From the NCBI GenBank assembly GCA_937890875.1, contig CALAEB010000449.1:1-5487 (forward strand): 5,487 nucleotides of DNA, given 5' to 3'. Below, one piece after another: positions 1 to 5,487 of this stretch (positions are counted from its first letter, which is position 1; each line of letters opens with the position of its first letter). A model generated the notes under the pieces. The model saw only the letters and a program-made list of their open reading frames with translations. It searched no databases and was not told the DNA's origin. The DNA is from an uncultured Anaerolineaceae bacterium (GTDB lineage Bacteria; Chloroflexota; Anaerolineae; Anaerolineales; Anaerolineaceae). Made by a program: the position numbers and the translations under genes.

Positions 1-870
1 CCCGGGAGAATGCATGCCTGCGGACACGATGCGCATACGGCGATGCTGCTGGCCGTGGCAGAACACATCACTGAAAATCTTGAAAACCTGCCGCATAATG
101 TGCTGCTGATCTTCGAGCCGGCGGAGGAGACGGACGGCGGCGCAAAATTGATTTGTGACAGCGGAATTTTAGAAGAAAAAAATGTTTCCGCCGTGTTTGG
201 GATCCATATGTGGCCCGGTTTGCCCGCGGGTGCGGTGGCATCCCGGGAAAAAGAACTGATGGCTCAAAGCTCGGAGGTCAGCGTGTCTTTTTTCGGACGG
301 AGCGCGCATGTGGCGAAGGCGGAAGAAGGCGCGGATGCTTTATTGGCCGGAACTCGGTTCCTGCTGGCAGCGTATGCGGCCGGAAAAGAGATTGCCCCGC
401 CGGATTGCCTGCGCCTGCTTAAATTCGGACGAATGGAGAGCGGAAAAGCGAGCAATATCATCAGCAATCATGCCGAATTGCTTGGTACGGTGCGCGTTTT
501 TTCTCCCGCGCTGATGGAGCGGATCCAGTCCAAACTGCGGGAGCTTGCCGCGCAGGTTGCGGCGGAAACCGGCTGTACTGCGGAGATTACGTTCAGCCAG
601 GGTTATCCGCCGGTGATCAATGACCCGGAACTGCTCCGTCGGGTGAGAGCCTGGATCGGTCCTGATCTGCTGGAACTGCCTGAACCGTTTATGACTGCGG
701 AAGATTTTTCATTCTATGGCCAGCGGAAGCCGGCGGTGTTTTTCATGCTTGGAACGGGACGGGATATCCCGCTGCACAGCGCGGAATTCAGTTTTGATGA
801 AACAGCGCTGGTAAGCGGCATGGAATTTTATAAAAAACTTATCCGCTTACCGGCGTTATCGCGTCATTGA
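1..870 (+). CDS. M20-family metallo-amidohydrolase/deacetylase, 5'-truncated by window edge
   Basis: Zinc-type M20 (M20D-like) hydrolase that removes acyl groups from N-acylated amino acids or related amides; probably cytoplasmic. The reading frame is open from base 1. The ATG at base 10 is not a start: it is the Met of the family's internal MHACGHD metal motif, so roughly the first 90-100 residues lie outside the window. Counting that Met as 1, likely metal and catalytic residues are Cys4 and His6, Glu39/Glu40 (EPAEE), His66 (GIHMWP), Glu231 (TAEDFSF) and His256 (LHSAEFSFDE). Residues about 88-190 form the lid/dimerisation domain, with the conserved His100 in SAHVA. All expected motifs are present and there is no frameshift, so it looks functional. 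The EPAEE and TAEDF contexts resemble N-acetyl-diaminopimelate deacetylase (YkuR/DapL) as well as general hippurate and aminoacyl hydrolases; the substrate cannot be settled. It converges on the aminotransferase gene, 19 bases away. Confidence 0.95.
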   Translation, partial: PGRMHACGHDAHTAMLLAVAEHITENLENLPHNVLLIFEPAEETDGGAKLICDSGILEEKNVSAVFGIHMWPGLPAGAVASREKELMAQSSEVSVSFFGRSAHVAKAEEGADALLAGTRFLLAAYAAGKEIAPPDCLRLLKFGRMESGKASNIISNHAELLGTVRVFSPALMERIQSKLRELAAQVAAETGCTAEITFSQGYPPVINDPELLRRVRAWIGPDLLELPEPFMTAEDFSFYGQRKPAVFFMLGTGRDIPLHSAEFSFDETALVSGMEFYKKLIRLPALSRH

Positions 871-890
871 CAGCTTTGCGGATTGCCGGT
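832..890 (-). terminator. possible terminator for the minus-strand genes, within the deacetylase 3' end
   Basis: Read on the minus strand just past the aminotransferase stop, there are two 6-bp inverted repeats. ACCGGC (890-885) can pair with GCCGGT (854-849), and ATCCGC (883-878) with GCGGAT (846-841). The second arm is followed by AAG and then six T (837-832). A GC-containing stem followed by a T run is the layout of an intrinsic terminator, and the position suits the end of a transcript. The loops are long (about 30 bases) and the stems short, and most of the element is also deacetylase coding sequence, so the call is weak. Confidence 0.3.
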
Positions 891-2035
891 CAGACTTTCA
901 GCGTAGAAACAAACTTTTCGATTCGGTCCATCGCTTCAGCGATGACGGAGTCACTGTTACAGTAAGACAGCCTGACATATCCATCGGCATAGAAGCAAGC
1001 CCCCGGTACGACTGCAATGCCGGCTTCCCGGATCATTTTGGTGCAGAACGTTCCGGAATCAATGCCGAATTGAGCGATGGATGGGAAGACATAAAATGCC
1101 CCTTCGGGATAGTGGAATGGGAGCCCGATCTTCTTCAGACGGTCGCAAATATAGGCTCTTCTGCGGCGATAAGTTTCTTTCATTTCGGATGGGTTATAGT
1201 GCAGCGCGGTAACGCAAGCCGGTTGGATAAACGAGACTGCCGACACCACGGTGTATTGATGCACTTTCTGGATTTGTTCTCTGATTGGTGCATCCACCAT
1301 GAGATATCCGGCGCGCCATCCGGTCATTGCGTAAGGTTTGGAAAAACTTTGCGTTACGATAACCCGGTCATGGAGCTCGGGATATGATGTGGCGAAACTT
1401 TTATATCCGTCCGTGTAAACCAGGTCCCGGTAAACCTCATCACAGATCACGAACATATTATGCACAGAAGCGGTGCGACGGACAATCTCCAGTGATTCTT
1501 CATTAAGAATACTGCCAGTGGGGTTGTTTGGCGAGGTGATTACAATTGCTTTTGTTTTAGAAGTGATCGCTTTCGACAGTTTCTCTTCCGTTATCTGAAA
1601 ATCATCCGCACTTGTATCCATCAACACGGGTATGCCTCGGCATAACTTGATAGTCATTTCATAGAGTCCGAAAGCGGGGGTGGGGATAATGATTTCATCA
1701 CCGGGAGCGATGATGCCGAAAAGGGCGCAAAACAGGGCTTCGGTGGCGCCATTGGTCAAAATAATCTCATCCGGTGTGAAATTCAGCCCGTGCTTCTCTC
1801 GTTCAAAACGGGATATTTCTTCCAGTACATAAGGCAGCCCATTCCCCTCCGGATAATGCGTCAGCCCGGCGTCTAACGCTGCTTTGGCTGCGTTTTTAAT
1901 TTCTTCCGGCGTGTCAAAGTCTGGTTCTCCCATCGTGAGCATCAGACAACCTGGCGTTTTTCGGGCTAAAGTTGTGATGGTGCGTATGCCTGACAGCTCG
2001 ACGTTGGAAATTACGGGATTAAGTAATGATTTCAT
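890..2035 (-). CDS. PLP-dependent class I aminotransferase, PatA-like
   Basis: Cytoplasmic fold-type I aminotransferase (subgroup I-gamma), 381 residues, a normal full length. Visible active-site residues are Asn171 in SPNNPTG (168-174), Asp199 and Tyr202 in CDEVYRDL, the PLP-binding Lys233 in SFSKPYAMTGWR, Arg241 after TGW, and the carboxylate-binding Arg355 in YVRLS. The N-terminal LLNP...SGIR, the KVHQYTV segment (257-263) and the EGAFYVFPSI stretch resemble Bacillus PatA, which acts on N-acetyl-LL-diaminopimelate in lysine and cell-wall precursor synthesis. Related paralogues act on aspartate or aromatic amino acids, so the substrate is inferred only. The ATG start is fixed by a strong GAAGGAG site 10 bases upstream. 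It is the last gene of a same-strand run, 57 bases after the glycosyltransferase stop, and faces the deacetylase. The usual Leu-Arg after the Tyr-x(n)-Gly motif is replaced (YPEGNGLPYVLEEI), a minor deviation. Composition is somewhat more AT than the glycosyltransferase. Confidence 0.93.
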   Translation of the reverse strand: MKSLLNPVISNVELSGIRTITTLARKTPGCLMLTMGEPDFDTPEEIKNAAKAALDAGLTHYPEGNGLPYVLEEISRFEREKHGLNFTPDEIILTNGATEALFCALFGIIAPGDEIIIPTPAFGLYEMTIKLCRGIPVLMDTSADDFQITEEKLSKAITSKTKAIVITSPNNPTGSILNEESLEIVRRTASVHNMFVICDEVYRDLVYTDGYKSFATSYPELHDRVIVTQSFSKPYAMTGWRAGYLMVDAPIREQIQKVHQYTVVSAVSFIQPACVTALHYNPSEMKETYRRRRAYICDRLKKIGLPFHYPEGAFYVFPSIAQFGIDSGTFCTKMIREAGIAVVPGACFYADGYVRLSYCNSDSVIAEAMDRIEKFVSTLKV

Positions 2036-2045
2036 AAGACCTGTT

Positions 2046-2052
2046 CTCCTTC
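2046..2052 (-). promoter_or_regulatory. ribosome binding site of the aminotransferase
   Basis: The minus strand reads GAAGGAG, 10 bases before the ATG at 2035. It is a near-complete Shine-Dalgarno sequence, which fixes the start and implies that the gene is translated independently of the upstream glycosyltransferase. Confidence 0.8.
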
Positions 2053-2060
2053 AAATTCAG

Positions 2061-2092
2061 AAAATCAACCCGAAGACCGGCGATGGGCTGAT
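2061..2092 (-). terminator. intergenic hairpin with short T run (weak terminator or attenuator)
   Basis: Starting directly after the glycosyltransferase TGA, the minus strand reads ATCAGCCC (2092-2085), a 13-base loop, then GGGTTGAT (2071-2064). The arms form an 8-bp stem with one G-U pair. Four T in a row (2064-2061) overlap and follow the stem, then a C. It could reduce read-through into the aminotransferase or protect the glycosyltransferase mRNA 3' end. The T run is too short for a confident intrinsic terminator. The hairpin ends 9 bases before the aminotransferase ribosome binding site. Confidence 0.4.
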
Positions 2093-4144
2093 TCAATTTG
2101 TGTGAAAGGTTTTTTCAATGACACGCTGATTAGCGTCATAGCGGATCAAAACGGCATCAGAGAGATCCATCAGCATCTGCGCCGAATCAGCCAGAACAAA
2201 GGCCTCTCCCGGCCCATAGCGGTTGATCACGTCTCTCGGCGTGCGCGGCTCTTCAAACCCCTCGTTCTGCGGATTCGCATAAACATAAACGGCCGCAAAC
2301 GGACGGTTTTTATCAAATAAAGATTTCGGCAGGTCGTAACGGTCCGGGTAGTACCAGACTGGCGCATCATCCTCCGGCGCAACGACGATCAAAGCATCAT
2401 CCAGTCCGGCTTGCATCATCGTGAGCACTGCGGTTTCATGGCTGCCGGTCTTCCCGTAATCCGTCAGCGCGGTTTTGAATTGCGGAACTGCTGCAGCCAG
2501 AATGAAAATCCCGACCATGCACAACATAAGCGTTTTTTGGTACTTCTCCGACAGATGATGGAAGATTGTTTCAAGGATTAAAACCGTACCGGCGGCTCCC
2601 CACAGTATGAGCAGGACCAGCAGATATGTCTGCGTCCGCGGCCAAAGGTTTGGGCGCTGGTACAGAATCACCGGCGGCAGCCAGATCAGCAGTGCGAGCT
2701 GCAGCGGAATCGTATCGCTCCGCCGGGATTCAAAAATGAGCAGCAGGATCAGGTTCGCACAGAAAAACGCCGTCCAGACCGCGAACGGCATGCGTGTTGT
2801 CAGGCGGCCGAATTCAAGCACCAGCCAGAGTGCTAAGGCGAGCTGTAGGAATACCCGGATGAAAGATTTCCGCTGATGACGCACAAGCATCAGCAGATTC
2901 CCAAAAATCAGCCAGGCAACAATGAACTTCGGAACGGTACCAGTGAAGGCGTGAAAGTTGTCCGTCAGCCGGGAAAGCATGGTGGGCAGAAAATCCTGCT
3001 CCGGCAGCGGCTGAACAAAAACATTACTGAACAGTGCGGCGGTTCCCGAATTGAGGAAAACCGGCATATAGAGCAGGAGGGTCAAAACCGAAACAGACAG
3101 CCCGCAGACAATTAGATATTTCAGGAAATTCCAGGGACCGGAATAGGCCGGAGAGGTCCGCCGGAACAATATGTGCAGAAACAGCCACACGCAGAGCGCT
3201 CCAAACGGGTAAAGCATGACCGGTAAGGTGTAAAACCCGATTGCGCTGAGCAGGATCAGCAGCAGCCAGCCGGCCAGATTCTTGTGTTTTTGCAGGTATA
3301 ACCCCAGCAGCAGGATCCACACTGTGAGCAAGGCAAAAATAGTGTATCCGCGGGCATTCGCGGAATAGTCGATCAGGAAAGGTGAGAAGGCGGTCAGCCC
3401 AGCGGTCAGGAATCCGGTTTCCCGGTTGTACAGCTTTTTCCCCAGCAGGAAGGCGGAAGGAATCATCAGCCAGCCGCTGATGAGCGCGGGAAGCCGTACC
3501 AGCGCCGGCGTTTTCCCGAGATGATGATAGATCAGGTTGACCAGGATGCTGTGAAAGATGTGGTTGTTGGGAAGGTGATAGTCGTTGGTGGTGTGGCGCA
3601 GGCTGCTGCTGCCCCAGATATAGACAGAATACGATTCATCATGGGCCATCGGGCGGTTGATCAGCAGCAGGCGGACGGTCAGTCCCGCGGCGAGGATCAC
3701 CAGCAAGAATAGTCCTTCTGTTCGGTCCATACGGCAGGCATGGATGAAGCTTCTGCCAAAGCGCGGGATGTCGCGGATCAGGCGGGCGGGGAGTGAGGCA
3801 ATAGAACGGAGATGATGCCGCAGGCAATGGACAGCGGATTCCGGGCGAAGGATGATCCAGAAAAAAAGGGCGAAATGGACGGCGGCAAGGATAATGGAAA
3901 GGCGTTTCAGTGTTTGGAATAACGCTGGTGTGAAAAGTTCCAGGCTGCCGTCGGCGGCGAAACTGTCGGCGAGATGTTTGACCGGTCCGTACGAACTGAG
4001 CGCCAGGATCAGCCACAGGCTGCCGGTTAGTAAGAATATGATGGGGAGGATAGCTTTTTTGATATGAATACTTTTTCCCCTGCTGATCGGTTTGTTACGC
4101 AAGTTTTGAGGCTTCCCTCTGAAGAAAAATTTATTATGAATCAT
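2093..4144 (-). CDS. GT39/ArnT-like (GT-C fold) integral membrane glycosyltransferase
   Basis: Polytopic membrane protein of 683 residues that probably transfers a sugar from a polyprenyl-phosphate donor to an acceptor on the outer face of the membrane. The GT-C signature is the acidic HDES motif (168-171) in the loop after a transmembrane segment near 144-162, followed by NNHIFHSIL (193-201) and SANARGY (261-267), as in bacterial GT39/PMT-like proteins. About 16 hydrophobic segments can be picked out up to residue 555. A soluble tail (about 556-683), probably extracytoplasmic, carries DDALIVVAPEDDAPVWYYP (582-600). It has an N-terminal extension: two segments (about 31-50 and 79-98) and a basic loop (about 101-142) precede the usual first segment. 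The ATG at 4144 has no clear Shine-Dalgarno sequence. A TTG at codon 15, 12 bases after GAGGG, or coupling to the ROK gene that stops 20 bases upstream, are alternatives. Donor and acceptor are unknown; no partner glycan genes are in view. Confidence 0.88.
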   Translation of the reverse strand: MIHNKFFFRGKPQNLRNKPISRGKSIHIKKAILPIIFLLTGSLWLILALSSYGPVKHLADSFAADGSLELFTPALFQTLKRLSIILAAVHFALFFWIILRPESAVHCLRHHLRSIASLPARLIRDIPRFGRSFIHACRMDRTEGLFLLVILAAGLTVRLLLINRPMAHDESYSVYIWGSSSLRHTTNDYHLPNNHIFHSILVNLIYHHLGKTPALVRLPALISGWLMIPSAFLLGKKLYNRETGFLTAGLTAFSPFLIDYSANARGYTIFALLTVWILLLGLYLQKHKNLAGWLLLILLSAIGFYTLPVMLYPFGALCVWLFLHILFRRTSPAYSGPWNFLKYLIVCGLSVSVLTLLLYMPVFLNSGTAALFSNVFVQPLPEQDFLPTMLSRLTDNFHAFTGTVPKFIVAWLIFGNLLMLVRHQRKSFIRVFLQLALALWLVLEFGRLTTRMPFAVWTAFFCANLILLLIFESRRSDTIPLQLALLIWLPPVILYQRPNLWPRTQTYLLVLLILWGAAGTVLILETIFHHLSEKYQKTLMLCMVGIFILAAAVPQFKTALTDYGKTGSHETAVLTMMQAGLDDALIVVAPEDDAPVWYYPDRYDLPKSLFDKNRPFAAVYVYANPQNEGFEEPRTPRDVINRYGPGEAFVLADSAQMLMDLSDAVLIRYDANQRVIEKTFHTN

Positions 4145-4150
4145 ATTATT

Positions 4151-4186
4151 TGAGCTTGGATTTTTTAAATTCTTAATTTTAGCTCA
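4151..4186. repeat. inverted repeat spanning the ROK stop codon
   Basis: TGAGCT (4151-4156) and AGCTCA (4181-4186) are perfect 6-bp inverted arms around 24 bases of AT-rich sequence. Inside lies a second small repeat, AAATT-CTT-AATTT (4167-4179). The ROK stop codon is in the middle. Neither strand has a T run after the arms, so this does not look like an intrinsic terminator. It could be an mRNA structure affecting translation of the glycosyltransferase, or chance in an AT-rich stretch. Confidence 0.3.
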
Positions 4187-5349
4187 GGTGATACAAAGAA
4201 ATTGTCTATGATAAAAATGCATCCACCCAGAGGTAATTCATGGCTACGTAGTTTTCCTGAATATAATTTAAATGGTTTATTGAAATAGGGCGTTACATAT
4301 TCTTTTAAGCTTTTATAAATGCTTTTGAAAAAAATGTGGTCTTCATTGCATCCGATATCACTAATTACAATTGTGTAAATGTCCAATGTTTTTACTACAT
4401 TCGCGATACCAATTCCTAAATAATTACCTGCAATCCTGCATGTTTCTATGGCAACCTCATCGTTTTTTTGAGCAGATTCAATAATTTCCGAATACTTTTT
4501 TTTCTCACCAGTGAAATTATGATATAGTTCACGAATTGCTCTCTTTGATGCTAATGCTTCGAGACAGCCCTTTCTTCCACAGGCACATTCTTTTCCTTGA
4601 CAATCAATTACCATGTGCCCAATGAATCCAGAATTACCTGTGTCACCCGAATAAAGTTGGTTGTTCAAGATTGTTGCCATACCAATTCCAGTGCGATGGA
4701 TAATGCATAACATATCGCTGATGTCCTTACTTAACTTTCTCTTTTCAGCAACACCGATTAAATGAGCATCATTCCTTACCGTGACGGGAATTCCATTGTC
4801 GTTGAATAACATATCAGCAATGGGTTGTTTGGCAAGTGCGGAAAAGCGACTCACATTGAGTGCACAGTTATTTTTTATGTCGATCGAAGCAGGTAACCCT
4901 AGGCCGACCCCTAAAACATCTTCTTTCTTGATTTTTAATAAATCGATACATTCGGAAATTCCCTGCGAAATAGCGTTTTTTATTGTTAAAATGCTTGAAT
5001 CCTCTTCTAATTCAATCGTTATAGCGTGAAGCAAACGGCCACTGATATCAGCGATACCTATATGGATTGGAGGTCCATCTACATCTACCCCTATAGCAAA
5101 TATCTCGTTTGTATTTAATGAATATAAAATTGGTGATCTGCCTATTTCACTTTCGCCAAATCCAGCCTTGATGATGATACGTTTCTCTAAAAGATCTTTA
5201 AGAACTTTTAGAATTGTTGGTCTGGATAGGCCTGTATTGCGCAAAATAGAATCGACTGTAATGCTCCCATAAGTCTTAATACTATCTAAAACTAAAGCAC
5301 TGTTTGCTTTTTTGACAATTTTGATGGTATTAGGTTTGACTTTTCCCAT
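4165..5349 (-). CDS. ROK-family transcriptional regulator (NagC/XylR type)
   Basis: Sugar-responsive DNA-binding regulator of 394 residues, the usual length for ROK repressors. Residues about 12-60 form a winged helix-turn-helix, with recognition helix starting SRPTILKVLKDLLEK (42-56). The ROK domain follows from about 83. It includes GLGLPASID (149-157), RNDAH (192-196), the GIGMATI core (221-227) and the structural zinc motif with His245, Cys255, Cys257 and Cys262. The phosphate-binding motif is degenerate: kinases have DxGGTK, here it is DVDGPP (89-94). The usual Glu of the GExGH sugar contact is Phe242 (GFIGH). It is therefore a regulator, unlikely to be an active sugar kinase, and its ligand is unpredictable. 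The ATG is fixed by GAGG 6 bases upstream and an in-frame TAA directly before it. The gene is clearly more AT-rich than the rest of the window, suggesting transfer. It precedes the glycosyltransferase by 20 bases on the same strand and may be co-transcribed with it. Confidence 0.95.
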   Translation of the reverse strand: MGKVKPNTIKIVKKANSALVLDSIKTYGSITVDSILRNTGLSRPTILKVLKDLLEKRIIIKAGFGESEIGRSPILYSLNTNEIFAIGVDVDGPPIHIGIADISGRLLHAITIELEEDSSILTIKNAISQGISECIDLLKIKKEDVLGVGLGLPASIDIKNNCALNVSRFSALAKQPIADMLFNDNGIPVTVRNDAHLIGVAEKRKLSKDISDMLCIIHRTGIGMATILNNQLYSGDTGNSGFIGHMVIDCQGKECACGRKGCLEALASKRAIRELYHNFTGEKKKYSEIIESAQKNDEVAIETCRIAGNYLGIGIANVVKTLDIYTIVISDIGCNEDHIFFKSIYKSLKEYVTPYFNKPFKLYSGKLRSHELPLGGCIFIIDNFFVSPELKLRI

Positions 5350-5355
5350 TTACAG

Positions 5356-5359
5356 CCTC
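5356..5359 (-). promoter_or_regulatory. ribosome binding site of the ROK regulator
   Basis: The minus strand reads GAGG, then 6 bases, then the ATG at 5349. With the in-frame TAA immediately before the ATG, it settles the start codon. Confidence 0.65.
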
Positions 5360-5404
5360 ATAGTTTTGGATGCGTTTGTTGGATATCGATCTCCCAATAA
5401 AGTT

Positions 5405-5437
5405 ATTATATTATATTGAAAAAATGAAGAAAAACAA
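5405..5437 (-). promoter_or_regulatory. sigma-A-type promoter of the ROK regulator
   Basis: The minus strand has TTGTTT (5437-5432, -35-like), a 16-base spacer and a perfect TATAAT (5415-5410). A second TATAAT overlaps its last base (5410-5405). Transcription would begin near 5398-5403 and give a leader of about 50 bases before the ATG. The match is good, but AT-rich DNA produces such boxes easily. Confidence 0.6.
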
Positions 5438-5446
5438 TTTGTTTTT
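5430..5446. promoter_or_regulatory. candidate operator over the -35 box
   Basis: AAAAACAA (5430-5437), one central T, and TTGTTTTT (5439-5446) form a perfect 8-bp inverted repeat that overlaps the -35 hexamer. ROK repressors bind as dimers or tetramers to AT-rich inverted repeats, and XylR-type sites in Firmicutes contain TTTGTTT/AAACAAA arms. Placement over the promoter suits autorepression. No second copy was seen ahead of the glycosyltransferase or aminotransferase. Confidence 0.4.
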
Positions 5447-5487
5447 TTATCTGTAGAAAATATTGGCGATTGTTCGAACATATCATC

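Noticed and set aside
10..12. ATG at base 10 as the true deacetylase start
   Set aside because: The Met belongs to the internal MHACGHD metal motif and the frame is open to base 1, so the gene is cut by the window edge.
1070..1387. A 105-residue plus-strand frame opposite the aminotransferase
   Set aside because: The aminotransferase reading carries all catalytic motifs across this stretch; the opposite frame has no start signal or domain.
2093..2125. Possible internal promoter for the aminotransferase (TTGAAA on the minus strand)
   Set aside because: With a 17-base spacer the -10 would be TGAATC, a poor match, so no promoter can be supported.
2118..2139. Inverted repeat ATGAC...GTCAT with inner ACGCT/AGCGT arms
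   Set aside because: It is inside the glycosyltransferase coding region near the C-terminus, has no following T run on either strand, and is explained by coding sequence.
2607..3115. Two adjacent plus-strand open frames opposite the glycosyltransferase gene
   Set aside because: They are antisense shadows of a GC-rich, Leu-codon-rich membrane protein gene; their translations are low-complexity Arg/Gln-rich with no recognisable domain or ribosome binding site.
3639..4016. A 125-residue minus-strand frame overlapping the glycosyltransferase
   Set aside because: It lies in another frame of the same strand inside a clear gene, is rich in Pro and Arg, and shows no family features.
5424..5456. Tiny plus-strand frame of 10 codons (MKKNNLFFYL) upstream of the ROK gene
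   Set aside because: No Shine-Dalgarno sequence, and it lies over the ROK promoter and palindrome; the content is what AT-rich DNA gives by chance.

Overview
The window holds four protein-coding genes and no RNA genes, CRISPR arrays or insertion sequences that I can see. Three genes are complete and lie on the minus strand. In transcription order they are a ROK-family transcriptional regulator (4165-5349), a large GT-C-fold membrane glycosyltransferase (2093-4144) and a PatA-like class I aminotransferase (890-2035). The fourth, an M20-family amidohydrolase/deacetylase (1-870, plus strand), is cut by the left edge of the window. It converges tail to tail on the aminotransferase with only 19 bases between the two stop codons.

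The likely source is a bacterium of moderately high GC content, probably a Firmicute of clostridial type. The strong GAAGGAG ribosome binding site and the resemblance of the aminotransferase and deacetylase to Bacillus/Clostridium PatA and YkuR/DapL-type proteins point that way. This is a tentative inference; no taxonomic marker gene is present.

The window is compositionally split. Bases 1 to about 4090 are GC-balanced to GC-rich: hand-counted 60-base lines gave 58% in the glycosyltransferase and 42-52% in the aminotransferase. The ROK gene and its promoter (about 4145-5487) are AT-rich: three hand-counted lines of the ROK gene gave 30%, 30% and 47%. The regulator therefore looks like a later arrival from another background, placed 20 bases upstream of the glycosyltransferase.

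Functionally, the deacetylase and aminotransferase could be neighbouring steps of the acetylase branch of diaminopimelate/lysine synthesis (N-acetyl-LL-DAP aminotransferase and N-acetyl-DAP deacetylase), but both families are broad. The glycosyltransferase probably uses a polyprenyl-phosphate sugar to modify a lipid, glycan or protein outside the membrane. The ROK protein has its own sigma-A-like promoter, with a perfect inverted repeat over the -35 box that could be an autoregulatory operator. Whether it also controls the glycosyltransferase is unknown. I found no convincing new biological system. The points most worth following are the composition break, the degenerate ROK sensor domain with its candidate operator, and the overlapping inverted repeats at the convergent gene ends.
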